Shown here one piece after another: positions 44,201-52,866 of a stretch of 64,000 nucleotides of DNA. Position 1 is the first letter of the stretch, and each line of letters opens with the position of its first letter. The notes beneath the pieces are model-generated. The model was not told the origin of the DNA, searched no databases, and saw nothing but the letters and a program-made list of their open reading frames with translations. The translations under genes were made by a program, and so were the position numbers. Source of the stretch: CAZDET01 sp964504335 (GTDB lineage: Bacteria > Bacteroidota > Bacteroidia > Chitinophagales > Saprospiraceae); contig CAZDET010000005.1 of assembly GCA_964504335.1 (NCBI GenBank), forward strand, positions 83,745-147,744, given 5' to 3'.

Positions 44201-47200
44201 AGTAGTACCCACTTTCGAAGGAACGAACCTCACTCAACGTGGGAAACTGCTGCGTGGAGCTGAAGGCATTGGGGCCCGTCCACTGAAACGTAACCCCCGT
44301 CTGACCGAGGACTCCAAGATTGATATCCGAAGCTTCGCAAATCAGGGTATCGGTAAAGGTGACCGTGGCGGTTGGCTTGGCCTCCGTACGCACTATGACG
44401 CCAGATGAGGGAGCCGATAAACACCCGTCTGCTTCTACTTCGAGGTAGAAGCGCCGCTCGCCGATGCCAAAGGGGCCGGTAACCGTGAACTCCGGCGTCG
44501 TGGTGGTCGCCAGCAACGTCCCGTTGGGGGATATCCCCTCGTACCACAGAAACTGGACATTGTTGCCCGGCGGGGTCGTGGAAGACGTCAGGGTAATTGT
44601 TTCCGACTGGCAAACGGAAGTCGGAGCGGTGATCTGGGGCGTAAGTGGTAAGTCCTGAATACTGACCAGTATAATTTCTTCTGCCGTGCAGAAAGGTGGA
44701 AAATTGCTGCGAATCCGAAGGCGGTAAGGCCCTTCATCATCTTCGTCAATATTGGGAATTACGGGGTTTTCCTGGGTAGAAAATAGCTGCCCGTTTGGGT
44801 TGGTCCACTCGAAGGAATACACCACCCCGCCGGCCGCTTCGGGCGGATTGGCAAAGAGGAAGAGGGTATCTCCGCCACACAATCCGTTCGTTGCGGTGGG
44901 CTGGGGGCCTTCCGACTGGATCGCTACGGTTGTGTTACAGGTAGCAGTGTTCCCGGCGCTGTCGCGCACGGTTAGGGTCACGGTCTGAATCGTACCGGCC
45001 AGCGAACAACTAAAGGCGTTGGGCGTCAGGAAGAGGGTATCGATCCCGCAATTGTCAAAGCTGCCACGGTCCACTTCCGTGGCATCCACGATTTCCTGAC
45101 TGACCGATGGGTTAATAAACAGGGTTGTCTGCTGACAAATCGCGGTCGGCGGGGTGACGTCCTGCACGGTTACTTTGTAAGAGCAGGTGTCGACGTTTCC
45201 GCGCACATCCGAAACGAGGTAGAACACCTCCGTTACCCCCTGGTTAAGGGTGATTTCAGCCGATAGCGAAGGCGTAGGGAAAGGAGTCGGACCGATTTCT
45301 GTGGCACCGGTAGTGAAGTATTGCGGCTGGAGCCGACCGTATTCCAGGGTCAGGAAGGCATAGCTGACACTGTCCACCTGCCCGTCCATCGTCACCCTTC
45401 CGGGCACGCACGGATTGATTCCATCTCCCGGGCCTCCGGGAGGTACACTTACGGGTAGGGGCAGCATGCGGAAGGTAACCATTCCATCGGCAGCCCAGGA
45501 GTTGAAGGTGGCCGCACTCACCTTTACCGTCAATTGCCCGGGGGTATCACAGCCAGCTTGCCCGAGTTGGCTCGTGGCCAACTGACCGCCATCGTCTCCG
45601 ATGAGATTAATGCGGGCAAAATTACTGCTGAAGTCGCCGCGCAGATCGAGCGTTACCATAACCGAGTCGAAGGCATCGGCCGCGACATTGTCGAACGTAA
45701 ACACTTTTTCCTGAGCGATAAAGTCGCCGAGATCGGGCTCCAGCTCGAAGGTGAGCCAGGCAGCAGCCGTATCCGCGGGCAGTTGGAGATTGACCATTTC
45801 GAGCGCGGCGCAGTTGTCTTCAATCGATGCCGGAAGCTCGAGCAGCAAAGTCGCCGTACAGGCAGTATCGGGGACCTGGATAGTGGTGTCGGAGGGACAC
45901 TGAAGTTGCGGCGGCTCCTGGTCTTCTACTACCACGGTGTAGGAGCAGGAACTTTCGTTGCCCGCGCAGTCCGTAACAAAGTGGGTAATGAGATGGGTGC
46001 CCTGGTCCAATACCGTATCGACAGCAGCTATCGGATTGACCTCCAACCGAGGGCCGTTGTCTACACTTACTTCATATAGCAGATTACTCAGTCGACGCAG
46101 CGGGATCTCCAGATTGGCCGTTACGGAACCGGCCGGATCACAAACGGGATTGATGGCAAAGGAGATGGGGCGGCCTTCCACTACGAAGGGTACCAGGGTA
46201 ATGCGGATCGTACCGTCGAGCGCCCAGGCGTTGATTTGTGCAACCGTCAGGGAAAGCGTAGTTTCTGAAATGCCGCACTGCTGGTCGGCCTGGGCCGTAC
46301 GCCCGATCAGGAAGCCGTCTTCGCCGATGACCTGAAAGTATTCGTCGGGTTGCTCCCCGTCCAGGTTGGTCAGTTGTAGTTGCAGGCTAGCCATTCCGCT
46401 CGCATTGACGGGCGGCGGTTGGTTGAGCACAAAATCGAACACGATGGAATCTACCACTACCTGATTGGCCATCATGCCGTCGGGGATCGTAGCTTCAATC
46501 GGGGCGGTTTCGCTGAGCCGGAGGGTATCGAGGCTGGCGGCGCATTCGTCTACAATTTGCGGAGCTTCCAGCCGCACCGTGGCATTGCACTGGCCCGGGT
46601 CAGTGGGGACGGTAAATCCGTCGGGGCAATCCGTAAGTTGAGGGGCCGTCTGATCGAGCACCCGAAAGCGGACTTCCGCCGAATCGCGCAGCCCGCAGGC
46701 ATCTTCCACAATCACTATGAAGGAATCGAGGCGCACCAGCTGACCGTCCAGATCACACTGAAGGGCGGGCAGGGTAGCGGGTGCACCGGTAGCGGCATTG
46801 ACGAAGAAGTAGGTCAGGCTATCGGTTGGCGTGCAGTTGTCAACGGCGGCGGCATCGGCGCGGTTGGCAACCCAGGTTTGGAACACTTCTGCCAAATTGG
46901 TGTCATCGACACAAATAATCTCCAGGTTTTGCGGTAGCCCGGTAAACATGGGCGGCAGGTCGTCCGCAACGGTAATTTGCTGGACGACGGTAGAATCATT
47001 TCCGGATCGATCCGTCACCGTCCAGTTGCGCAAAATGACCAGACTCCCGGCGCAGTCTCCCCCGCTGATATCGTCGAAGAAATCCACCATTGGCTCCGGA
47101 TCGCAATTGTCGGAGATATCCGTAGGAGAACCAGTTACCGACAGGCTGTCGAGCGCCGAACAAGAAACGGTGATATCCATTGGAACCGTGAAGCTCGGTT

Positions 47201-48371
47201 TGATGGTATCGGCCTGAACAATTCGCTGTACCCGACTGCTGGCATTCCCGCACGCGTCGGTGGCCGTCCAGGTGCGCTCGATGATGATGGAATCGGGAAC
47301 CGAGGTGGTGAGGGTATCATTGCGGAAAGTCAGTGCAATACCCGTCGCACAATTGTCGAGGGTATCAGTCACCACGCCCGTCAGGCCGAGGTTGGACGCA
47401 TCTTCTGTGCACAATATCGTCCGGTCTGCCGGTGCGGAGAAGGTCGGCGGTGTCGTATCCCGGACGGTGATCGTTTGGGTAAACGGAGCACTTTCATTTC
47501 CCGCCGCATCGACGGCCGTCCAGCTCCGAATGAGCTGGTAGTTGTATTGGCCGCAGGTGCCGTTCATCATCTGCGTACTGCTCGTAGAAAACCGAATGGA
47601 ATCCACGGGGCCGCAGCCATCGTCCGTAGCTACCACAGACGCAACATCCGGCACCTGGTCGCAGTCGACGGTATCGAGCGCGAGCGGTAAAGAGACCGGA
47701 TCGAAGACGGGGGGAACGGTATCGATAGTCACGAAGGTAAACTGCGCCGTATCCGTTTGCCCACAGACATCGGAGAGGACGTAGGTGACGGTGGTCGTAT
47801 CGCGGCAACCGACCATGGGGTTGGGGTCGGAGGGGGCGTCCGTCGAAAGGCTTGCCCTACCGCAAATAGTGTAGTTCGCCGGATTGGCGAGTGCAAACGC
47901 CAGGCTGTTGAGCCAAACGCTAAAGCTATTCGGGCCATTCATTTCCTGCGCCTCGCGGTAGTCGATGCGGACGGTATCCAGGGAAAAAAGAATTTCCGGA
48001 GCGGGGGGCGGTCCGACCGTGATCGTTTGGGTAACGGTATCCGCTTCGTTCGTATTGGGGTCGGTGGCTATCCAGGTCCGCGTGATCGTTTCGGGCACAC
48101 ATCCGGTAACCGTGGCGGGGTCGGGTGTCTCCGTCGGAGAAATCGTCAGGGTATCGTTGCTCTGGGTTAAGGCGCGTAAATCCGGAGCAGCGGGCAGATC
48201 GTCAATACAAGCGATCGTGGTATCGGCGGGTACGGGGTCGATAAAAACAGGGGGCGCCAAGCCGAAGAAGGATGTTGGGGGAGTCGGTGCAGAGGACGTC
48301 CACGCGGTTGCGACCACCAAAAGGCATAGACAACCGAGTAAGCGTGGCAAACCGGACACGTATAAGCTCAT
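41241..48371 (-). CDS. Giant T9SS type B secreted adhesin-like protein with HYR and Ig/PKD-like repeats
   Basis: 2376 residues. Signal peptide (LLGCLCLLVVATAWTSSA). The N-terminal half (about 45-1120) has HYR-like units marked by DTTPP(TF) starts, conserved cysteines and RTWTATDACGN-type ends, plus two larger inserts. Residues about 1150-1990 are Ig/PKD-like domains with PICQGDELQLSS and YEWFGPSAF patterns; then repeats with AGPDQIVC-type cores (to about 2200), a tandem-95-like domain (about 2205-2285) and the gliding-motility C-terminal sorting domain (NIFTPNNDGVNDFF through INRWGDEVY to the end). Exported by T9SS and displayed on the surface; ligand unknown. First gene of the operon. Confidence 0.92.
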   Translation of the reverse strand: MSLYVSGLPRLLGCLCLLVVATAWTSSAPTPPTSFFGLAPPVFIDPVPADTTIACIDDLPAAPDLRALTQSNDTLTISPTETPDPATVTGCVPETITRTWIATDPNTNEADTVTQTITVGPPPAPEILFSLDTVRIDYREAQEMNGPNSFSVWLNSLAFALANPANYTICGRASLSTDAPSDPNPMVGCRDTTTVTYVLSDVCGQTDTAQFTFVTIDTVPPVFDPVSLPLALDTVDCDQVPDVASVVATDDGCGPVDSIRFSTSSTQMMNGTCGQYNYQLIRSWTAVDAAGNESAPFTQTITVRDTTPPTFSAPADRTILCTEDASNLGLTGVVTDTLDNCATGIALTFRNDTLTTSVPDSIIIERTWTATDACGNASSRVQRIVQADTIKPSFTVPMDITVSCSALDSLSVTGSPTDISDNCDPEPMVDFFDDISGGDCAGSLVILRNWTVTDRSGNDSTVVQQITVADDLPPMFTGLPQNLEIICVDDTNLAEVFQTWVANRADAAAVDNCTPTDSLTYFFVNAATGAPATLPALQCDLDGQLVRLDSFIVIVEDACGLRDSAEVRFRVLDQTAPQLTDCPDGFTVPTDPGQCNATVRLEAPQIVDECAASLDTLRLSETAPIEATIPDGMMANQVVVDSIVFDFVLNQPPPVNASGMASLQLQLTNLDGEQPDEYFQVIGEDGFLIGRTAQADQQCGISETTLSLTVAQINAWALDGTIRITLVPFVVEGRPISFAINPVCDPAGSVTANLEIPLRRLSNLLYEVSVDNGPRLEVNPIAAVDTVLDQGTHLITHFVTDCAGNESSCSYTVVVEDQEPPQLQCPSDTTIQVPDTACTATLLLELPASIEDNCAALEMVNLQLPADTAAAWLTFELEPDLGDFIAQEKVFTFDNVAADAFDSVMVTLDLRGDFSSNFARINLIGDDGGQLATSQLGQAGCDTPGQLTVKVSAATFNSWAADGMVTFRMLPLPVSVPPGGPGDGINPCVPGRVTMDGQVDSVSYAFLTLEYGRLQPQYFTTGATEIGPTPFPTPSLSAEITLNQGVTEVFYLVSDVRGNVDTCSYKVTVQDVTPPTAICQQTTLFINPSVSQEIVDATEVDRGSFDNCGIDTLFLTPNAFSCSLAGTIQTVTLTVRDSAGNTATCNTTVAIQSEGPQPTATNGLCGGDTLFLFANPPEAAGGVVYSFEWTNPNGQLFSTQENPVIPNIDEDDEGPYRLRIRSNFPPFCTAEEIILVSIQDLPLTPQITAPTSVCQSETITLTSSTTPPGNNVQFLWYEGISPNGTLLATTTTPEFTVTGPFGIGERRFYLEVEADGCLSAPSSGVIVRTEAKPTATVTFTDTLICEASDINLGVLGQTGVTFQWTGPNAFSSTQQFPTLSEVRSFESGYYYVQLQRGSCLSDPDSILVSVKPLPDRPNISNNGPICQGDELQLSSSATGAAAYHWLAPNGQDFVTNIPSFTVEGATAQSGGNWQLFVTSNGCDSRVSNATTVVVNPNPVATAQTLTNPICSGGEFVLEGTSTISGSSYLWSGPAAFTSLQASPIIRNASESRAGRYELVVTSPAGCRDTANIDIEVLDRVRINSVSSNAPACLNGDVDVTLSAVIFPLDDGSYTYQWTGPGGSGNGSNLTIPNATAAASGNYSLQVFNGEGCPSEVFNYTLDLSFTPPQPAIPSTVSNESAFCFGGTYTLTTTEYTGNDLTYFWTLPNGSTIPTTINSLQISGAGPGNNGNYRVQVVRAGCASPLSIPRNIQVFSVPIIEAQATTSVCEGDVIQLSATELADASYEWFGPSAFTSGLRNPIIQNADPELYIGDYDVVASVNGCVSDTVSVSVNVKERPDPPMVVSSGPVCIDSTDASLILGINSVVPLERASFRWFTGNGQTPIGNSTDEFTFVIDDFSEFDGGQSYNFYARTTVDGCESLLSDPVAVRLDDIPDNAAFAGMDTTVCAGNYSLAAQAPTEGSGQWALLNQGVEATLSNPTSPLAVLSNLLIDEGPYQLAWTLSNGACRNYSSDTLTLRVTQGETAMAGDNILACDDEMVMLGATPVMNEGSVGRWVQPLAQEILGVEIADASDPSTIVTGLVPDNVYSFDWLVEGVCGTSRDCMLVNISDPLPNAGPDQIVCNTDGFTMLQAEEPTVGSRGLWTLLNSSATILDTDDPATSVENLQPGSNGFVWTIDEGVCGAQSSDTVEIIYKVPSQTVTDDIVVPFGEEIEFNPLVNDLLSEGSTVGIALAPSLGSAEVNKNGLITYRPPGNYVGPAEMTYSVLSAGCPEVTGSIRFQIGGDAACIPPNIFTPNNDGVNDFFVVPCLLDVQAYPNSQVIVINRWGDEVYRSPVPYEGDWSGTYSGEELPADTYFYIVEFGDGSEPATGSVMIQR

Positions 48372-48543
48372 GCCGCAGCAGTTTAATCGGGGAGTGTGAT
48401 AATGTACTTTAGTTGATCCGTTTAGCTCGATGGGCTATTCGGCGGTAGCCGATAATAACTGGGGTAAGAGTAGTTGTGCAGTTCATGGGATGGTCATTTT
48501 ATTGTAGGATGCAATTTAGCAAAACGGTCCGCTAATCAGGGCC

Positions 48544-50088
48544 CTAATTCGCTGTTTTTACAACAGTTTCGAATTCGCTTATCGCTCTGGCCAGGCGCTC
48601 ATCGACTACTTCTTTTCCCAACAATTCCATCATTTCGAAGAGGGCCGGCCCTTTGGTAGAACCGGTCAGGGCCACGCGAAGAAGCGGTAACACATCGCCG
48701 AATTTCAGCCCGGCACCTTCCATGAATGCCTCGACTGCGGCTTTAACCTTTGGTGCTTCAAAAGGTTCGACTTCCTCTAAGTCCGCTTTCAGTTGTTCAA
48801 ACTGAGCGGGGCGTTCGGGTTTCCACTTTTTGCGGATCGTCTTTCCGTCGTATTCCCGAACCGGCTCGAAGAAGTAGTAACCAGTAGTGTAAAAGTCAGA
48901 ATAGAGCACGACGCGCTCCCGCATCAATTCGATGAAGGCTACCAGATAATCATCGGAGGGATGATGCCCTTGTTCGGCGATAATCTGGCGCACGCGGGGT
49001 AATAGCAAGTCCATTTCCGACTGTATAAGGTACTGCTGATTGTACCATTTGGCTTTGTCGAAATCAAAGCGTGCTCCACCTTTACCGATCTTTTCTACGG
49101 AAAAGGCATCGATGAGTTCCGGTAAACTAAAGATTTCCTGTTCGGTGCCGGGGTTCCACCCCAGAAAAGCCAGGAAATTTATTACCGCCCGTGGGTCAAA
49201 TCCATATTCGCGGAAGCCTTCGAAGGAGTCTTCTTCCGTATCGCCCTTCCAGGAAAGGGGAAATACCGGAATCCCCAGTTTTTTACCGTCGCGTTTGCTC
49301 AGTTTTCCTTGCCCGGTTGGCTTGAGAATCAACGGCAGGTGGGCAAAGACGGGCATTGTTTCTTCCCAGCCCAAATAGCGGTACAGCAACACGTGGTGGG
49401 CGGTGGAGGGCAGCCACTCCTCCCCGCGGATGACGTGGGAGATGTTCATCAGGTGATCATCCACGATATTGGCGAGGTGGTAGGTGGGCATCCCGTCGGC
49501 CTTCAGAATGATCTTGTCGTCGAGTTCGTCGGTTTGGAAGGTCACCGTACCGCGAATGATATCCTCTACGGAAACCGAGGCACCGGCATCGATTTTGAGC
49601 CGGATCGTGTAGGGGGTATCGGCCTCCAGTAATTGCTTCGTCTCGTCGGCGGAAAGGGTGAGGCTGTTGCGCATGCTAGCGCGAGAACCTGCATCGTAGC
49701 GAAAGTTGTGGTTGCCGGAAGCTTTTTCTGCTTCGCGGCGCGCATCGAGCTCTTCGGGCGTATCGAAGGCATAGTAGGCGTGGCCCTTATCGAGTAGCTG
49801 CTGGGCATACTGTTGGTAAAGTTCCTTGCGCTCCGATTGGCGATAGGGGCCAAAATCGCCGCCGTAGCCCGGCCCTTCATCCGGAACCAGCCCGCACCAC
49901 TCCAGTGCCTCCTTGATGTAGACTTCCGCTCCGGGCACATAGCGCGTTTGGTCCGTATCCTCGATCCGCAGAACAAAAGTGCCTCCTTGCTGTTTGGCTA
50001 CCAAATAATTATACAGTGCAGTGCGAACCCCACCAATGTGAAGGGCACCGGTGGGACTGGGAGCAAAGCGGACCCGAATGGAACTCAT
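48544..50088 (-). CDS. gltX: Glutamate--tRNA ligase
   Basis: 514 residues from ATG 50088 (MSSIRVRF); a TTG six bases further upstream is less likely. Class I synthetase with HIGH motif FAPSPTGALHIGG near the N-terminus and KMSKS variant GKLSKRDGKK near residue 265. Also LRIEDTDQTR and the anticodon-binding helical C-terminus. Charges tRNA-Glu; whether it also serves tRNA-Gln cannot be told. Leftward, with a plausible promoter at 50197-50204. Confidence 0.96.
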   Translation of the reverse strand: MSSIRVRFAPSPTGALHIGGVRTALYNYLVAKQQGGTFVLRIEDTDQTRYVPGAEVYIKEALEWCGLVPDEGPGYGGDFGPYRQSERKELYQQYAQQLLDKGHAYYAFDTPEELDARREAEKASGNHNFRYDAGSRASMRNSLTLSADETKQLLEADTPYTIRLKIDAGASVSVEDIIRGTVTFQTDELDDKIILKADGMPTYHLANIVDDHLMNISHVIRGEEWLPSTAHHVLLYRYLGWEETMPVFAHLPLILKPTGQGKLSKRDGKKLGIPVFPLSWKGDTEEDSFEGFREYGFDPRAVINFLAFLGWNPGTEQEIFSLPELIDAFSVEKIGKGGARFDFDKAKWYNQQYLIQSEMDLLLPRVRQIIAEQGHHPSDDYLVAFIELMRERVVLYSDFYTTGYYFFEPVREYDGKTIRKKWKPERPAQFEQLKADLEEVEPFEAPKVKAAVEAFMEGAGLKFGDVLPLLRVALTGSTKGPALFEMMELLGKEVVDERLARAISEFETVVKTAN

Positions 50089-50196
50089 GGACAATTTTTT
50101 GGTCTATGGATAATTTTTTAAGAAAAAGAAACTTTCCAGGCAGCAAAAAGCCTTGATTTAGCGTTACAGAGGTAATTTTCCGCCCGCGCAGCGCGT

Positions 50197-50204
50197 CAAA
50201 GGTA
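50197..50204 (-). promoter_or_regulatory. -7 element for gltX
   Basis: Minus strand reads TACCTTTG, an exact TAnnTTTG, 108 bp upstream of the gltX ATG. No clear TTTG at -33. Within the resulting leader there is an approximate 14-bp direct repeat, GGACAATTTTTTGG and GGATAATTTTTTAA (50089-50122). Confidence 0.4.
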
Positions 50205-50345
50205 GTGAAAAACCGATTTCTCGGTGAAACATACCCTCCCCAGTTAAATACAGTATTCGGAAAGGCTACGACACTAAAGATCACTCTGCTTCGGCAGCTG
50301 TGTTTGCTATTGATTACTCCATCCCAAGAGCATAATTATCAATCC

Positions 50346-50999
50346 ATGTACCTGGTTAAGACACCAAAAGTAATTCAGAAGCTGTTCCCGAATTTTATCT
50401 GGAGCTTCCCCCGCACCGAAAAGGTGCTGTACCTGACGTTTGACGACGGCCCCATTCCCCACATCACCCCCTGGGTGCTCGAGCAACTCGAAGCCTACGA
50501 TGCCAAAGCTACTTTCTTTTGCATCGGTCAAAATATTGAACGCCATCCCGATCTTTTTCAGATGGTGCTCGACGCCGGTCACGCTGTTGGCAATCATACC
50601 AATACCCACCCCGACGGCTGGGCCACCGATAATCTACCTTACTTTCACGATGTGCGTCATTGCGCCCATTTGGTCAACTCCGAATTGTTTCGCCCGCCCT
50701 ACGGGCGGCTGCGGCAGCGCCAGGCGCAGTTCCTGCAGCGCCACTATCGCATCATCATGTGGGATGTGCTCAGCGGTGATTTCGACCCGAGCATTTCGCA
50801 GGAAACCTGCTTGCAGAACGTCAAGCAAAACGCAGACCCCGGCAGCATTGTCGTATTTCACGACAACGTAAAGGCGGAAGACAATCTGCGGTACGCCCTG
50901 CCCCGCACCCTGCAGCACTTTTCGGACCTCGGCTTCCGCTTTGAAACGGTTCAATTCGGCCTTGATCAGCAGGAACGCCCCAAGGTGAAAATTGCCTAA
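50346..50999 (+). CDS. Polysaccharide deacetylase (NodB-type) family protein
   Basis: 217 residues from ATG 50346 (MYLVKTPKVIQKLFPNFIW). NodB motifs are complete: MT1 TFDDGP with the catalytic Asp pair, MT2 GNHTNTHPDGW with the metal-binding His pair, MT3 FRPPYGR, MT4 IIMWDVLSGDFD, MT5 IVVFHDN. Family members remove N-acetyl groups from peptidoglycan or polysaccharides; the absence of a clear signal peptide leaves the location open. Ends in a strong terminator at 51031-51063. Divergent from gltX. Confidence 0.9.
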   Translation: MYLVKTPKVIQKLFPNFIWSFPRTEKVLYLTFDDGPIPHITPWVLEQLEAYDAKATFFCIGQNIERHPDLFQMVLDAGHAVGNHTNTHPDGWATDNLPYFHDVRHCAHLVNSELFRPPYGRLRQRQAQFLQRHYRIIMWDVLSGDFDPSISQETCLQNVKQNADPGSIVVFHDNVKAEDNLRYALPRTLQHFSDLGFRFETVQFGLDQQERPKVKIA

Positions 51000-51030
51000 G
51001 TACGATCTTTTAATGCTAGATATGGAAGAG

Positions 51031-51063
51031 AGCCGTTGCATATGCAGCGGCTTTTCTTTTTTT
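51031..51063 (+). terminator. Rho-independent terminator after the polysaccharide deacetylase gene
   Basis: Stem AGCCGTTGCA (51031-51040) pairs with TGCAGCGGCT (51043-51052) over ten positions including one G-U, and the T-run TTTTCTTTTTTT follows. 31 bp after the stop at 50999. Confidence 0.88.
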
Positions 51064-51099
51064 GACGTTTATACCTACACATAAACGCCACACACATCC

Positions 51100-51969
51100 A
51101 TGACTCCAGCACGACTCCTGTTTTGCCTACTGCTCGTTGCCCTCAGTTGCTCCTCCTCCGACCCCTACTGGACCCCCAACTACCGCGAACCAGCAGTACG
51201 CTACCGCTACAGTCCGGCCGATAGTGCGGCGCTTTACGTATGGGTCTATCAGCCCACCCGCCCAAAAGAGCAACGGGCAGTGATTGCCTTTCTACACGGC
51301 GGCCAGTGGACGACCGGTGAGCCGGAGGAGTTTTCGGCCTGGGCCCGCTATTTTGCGGCCCGGGGCGCCACTACTGCGCTGGTTGAGTACCGCAGCCCGG
51401 CCGCCTATTACTCACCCCTCACGGCGCTGCGCAACGTCAAGTCGGCCCTGCGCTTCATCCGACGGGAAGCCCGTACGCTGCAAATTGACCCGGATCGCCT
51501 CGTAGTGGTGGGTGCCGATGCCGGGGGCCAATTAGCTACGGGGGCCGCCACGATTGCGTACTACAACAACCGATACGACGACCAGCGCATTCCCGCCCGG
51601 CCAAATGCCCAGGTGTTGCTGGCCCCCCTGCTCGATCTGGGCCCGGAGCAGACCGGGAATGCCCTCGTCGGAGCGGCCTGGCCCACCTTCAGTCCATTGC
51701 ATACGGTTACTCGGGCCATCCCTCCTACGCTGTTGCTCACGGGTAAAAACGATTCACTCGTCTCGACGCTTACGCTTCGCGATTATCGGGATAGTGTGCG
51801 GGCCGTCAATGGTGAAATTGCCATTTCCCGCACCGAGGGAGGGCACCAATTCTACCGGCAATCCCCCCAGCGCGAACAGGCTCTGGAATCCATTGATCAA
51901 TGGCTGATAGAACGGCAATTTCTGGGTGGCCGCCCCCGGGTGCGGAGTTTTCGATTCGAAAAGGAATAG
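51100..51969 (+). CDS. Alpha/beta-hydrolase (esterase/HSL-like) lipoprotein with Asp in the nucleophile position
   Basis: 289 residues. Lipoprotein signal ends LLVALSC (Cys17). The oxyanion motif HGG is at 66-68 (FLHGGQW). The nucleophile elbow that is normally GxSxG reads GADAG (138-142), with Asp140 (codon GAT) in place of Ser. The acid and histidine appear kept: TGKNDSLV and EGGHQFY. It resembles acetyl-esterase/BD-FAE proteins. The Ser-to-Asp change should abolish classical esterase activity; an Asp nucleophile is used by dehalogenase and epoxide-hydrolase relatives, or the protein may be a pseudoenzyme. Confidence 0.82.
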   Translation: MTPARLLFCLLLVALSCSSSDPYWTPNYREPAVRYRYSPADSAALYVWVYQPTRPKEQRAVIAFLHGGQWTTGEPEEFSAWARYFAARGATTALVEYRSPAAYYSPLTALRNVKSALRFIRREARTLQIDPDRLVVVGADAGGQLATGAATIAYYNNRYDDQRIPARPNAQVLLAPLLDLGPEQTGNALVGAAWPTFSPLHTVTRAIPPTLLLTGKNDSLVSTLTLRDYRDSVRAVNGEIAISRTEGGHQFYRQSPQREQALESIDQWLIERQFLGGRPRVRSFRFEKE

Positions 51970-52023
51970 GCCGTTTGGAGAAAGGTCGGTAAATTACTCC
52001 TTCATCAAACCACCACTCATACT

Positions 52024-52677
52024 ATGAAAAGCCAGTATTTGCTATTCCTGTTAGTTGCCAGTCTGCTGATGGTCGCTTGTGGCGGCTCGCAAGCCGACAC
52101 CGCAGATGAAACACCCCCCGAAAGTTCGACCGAATCATCGAGCAACGACTCCGATGAACCCACCAGCCTATCGGATGCCGCCGAAAAAATGGAAAACGCA
52201 ATCCGGGAAGCTACGAATACCGAAGGAAAGAAAGCCGAGGTCGTTGACTTTCGCGAGCTCAAAGCCAAATTGCCCGAAACCATGTTGGGGATGCCGCGCA
52301 CCGATTTCAGCGGCGAGCGCTCCGGCGGATTTGGGTTCAACGTATCGCAGGCCAGCGCCACCTACGAAGAGGGTGACCGCCGTTTGGAAGTACAAATTGT
52401 CGACAGCGGCGGGTTGGGCTTTTTGAAAATGGCAACCGCCGCCTGGACGATGGCCGAAATCGATCGCGAATCGGACGATGGCTACGAGCGCACCATCTCC
52501 ATCGACGGCAATAAAGCCTACGAAAAATACGACAACCGCAGCGGCCGCTTCGAGCTGACCGTTATCGTAAAAGACCGCTACCTCGCGTCCATCAACGCGG
52601 AAGGTCTTTCTGCAAGCGAGGCAAAAGGCGTTATGAACCGGCTCGATCTCGACGATCTACCGCCGCTTCCATCTTAA
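52024..52677 (+). CDS. Small lipoprotein of unknown function
   Basis: 217 residues. Lipobox LLMVACGG (Cys19), then an acidic Ser/Glu/Asp/Thr-rich linker to about residue 55 and a compact alpha/beta domain (about 60-215) with KMATAAWTMAEIDRES and YERTISIDGNKAYEKYD. The latter stretch suggests a structural module found in other Bacteroidota lipoproteins, but I cannot name it. Lies 54 bp after the esterase-like lipoprotein in the same direction; the two may be co-transcribed. Confidence 0.75.
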   Translation: MKSQYLLFLLVASLLMVACGGSQADTADETPPESSTESSSNDSDEPTSLSDAAEKMENAIREATNTEGKKAEVVDFRELKAKLPETMLGMPRTDFSGERSGGFGFNVSQASATYEEGDRRLEVQIVDSGGLGFLKMATAAWTMAEIDRESDDGYERTISIDGNKAYEKYDNRSGRFELTVIVKDRYLASINAEGLSASEAKGVMNRLDLDDLPPLPS

Positions 52678-52866
52678 AAGTGTCGATTTGGGTTTGAATG
52701 TGGGTGTTCACTATTCAGGCATTCATACGGAAAGGCCCTCGGTTTTGTATTAGAAAAAAGTTCTTCCGCCGGGAGGAGAGGGGCGCAATATCCAATCCTC
52801 CACGGCGTTGAATTTGCGTGAAATACACTCGCCCGTTTTTCTCCATTTATTCTGAAAAACGAGCCA

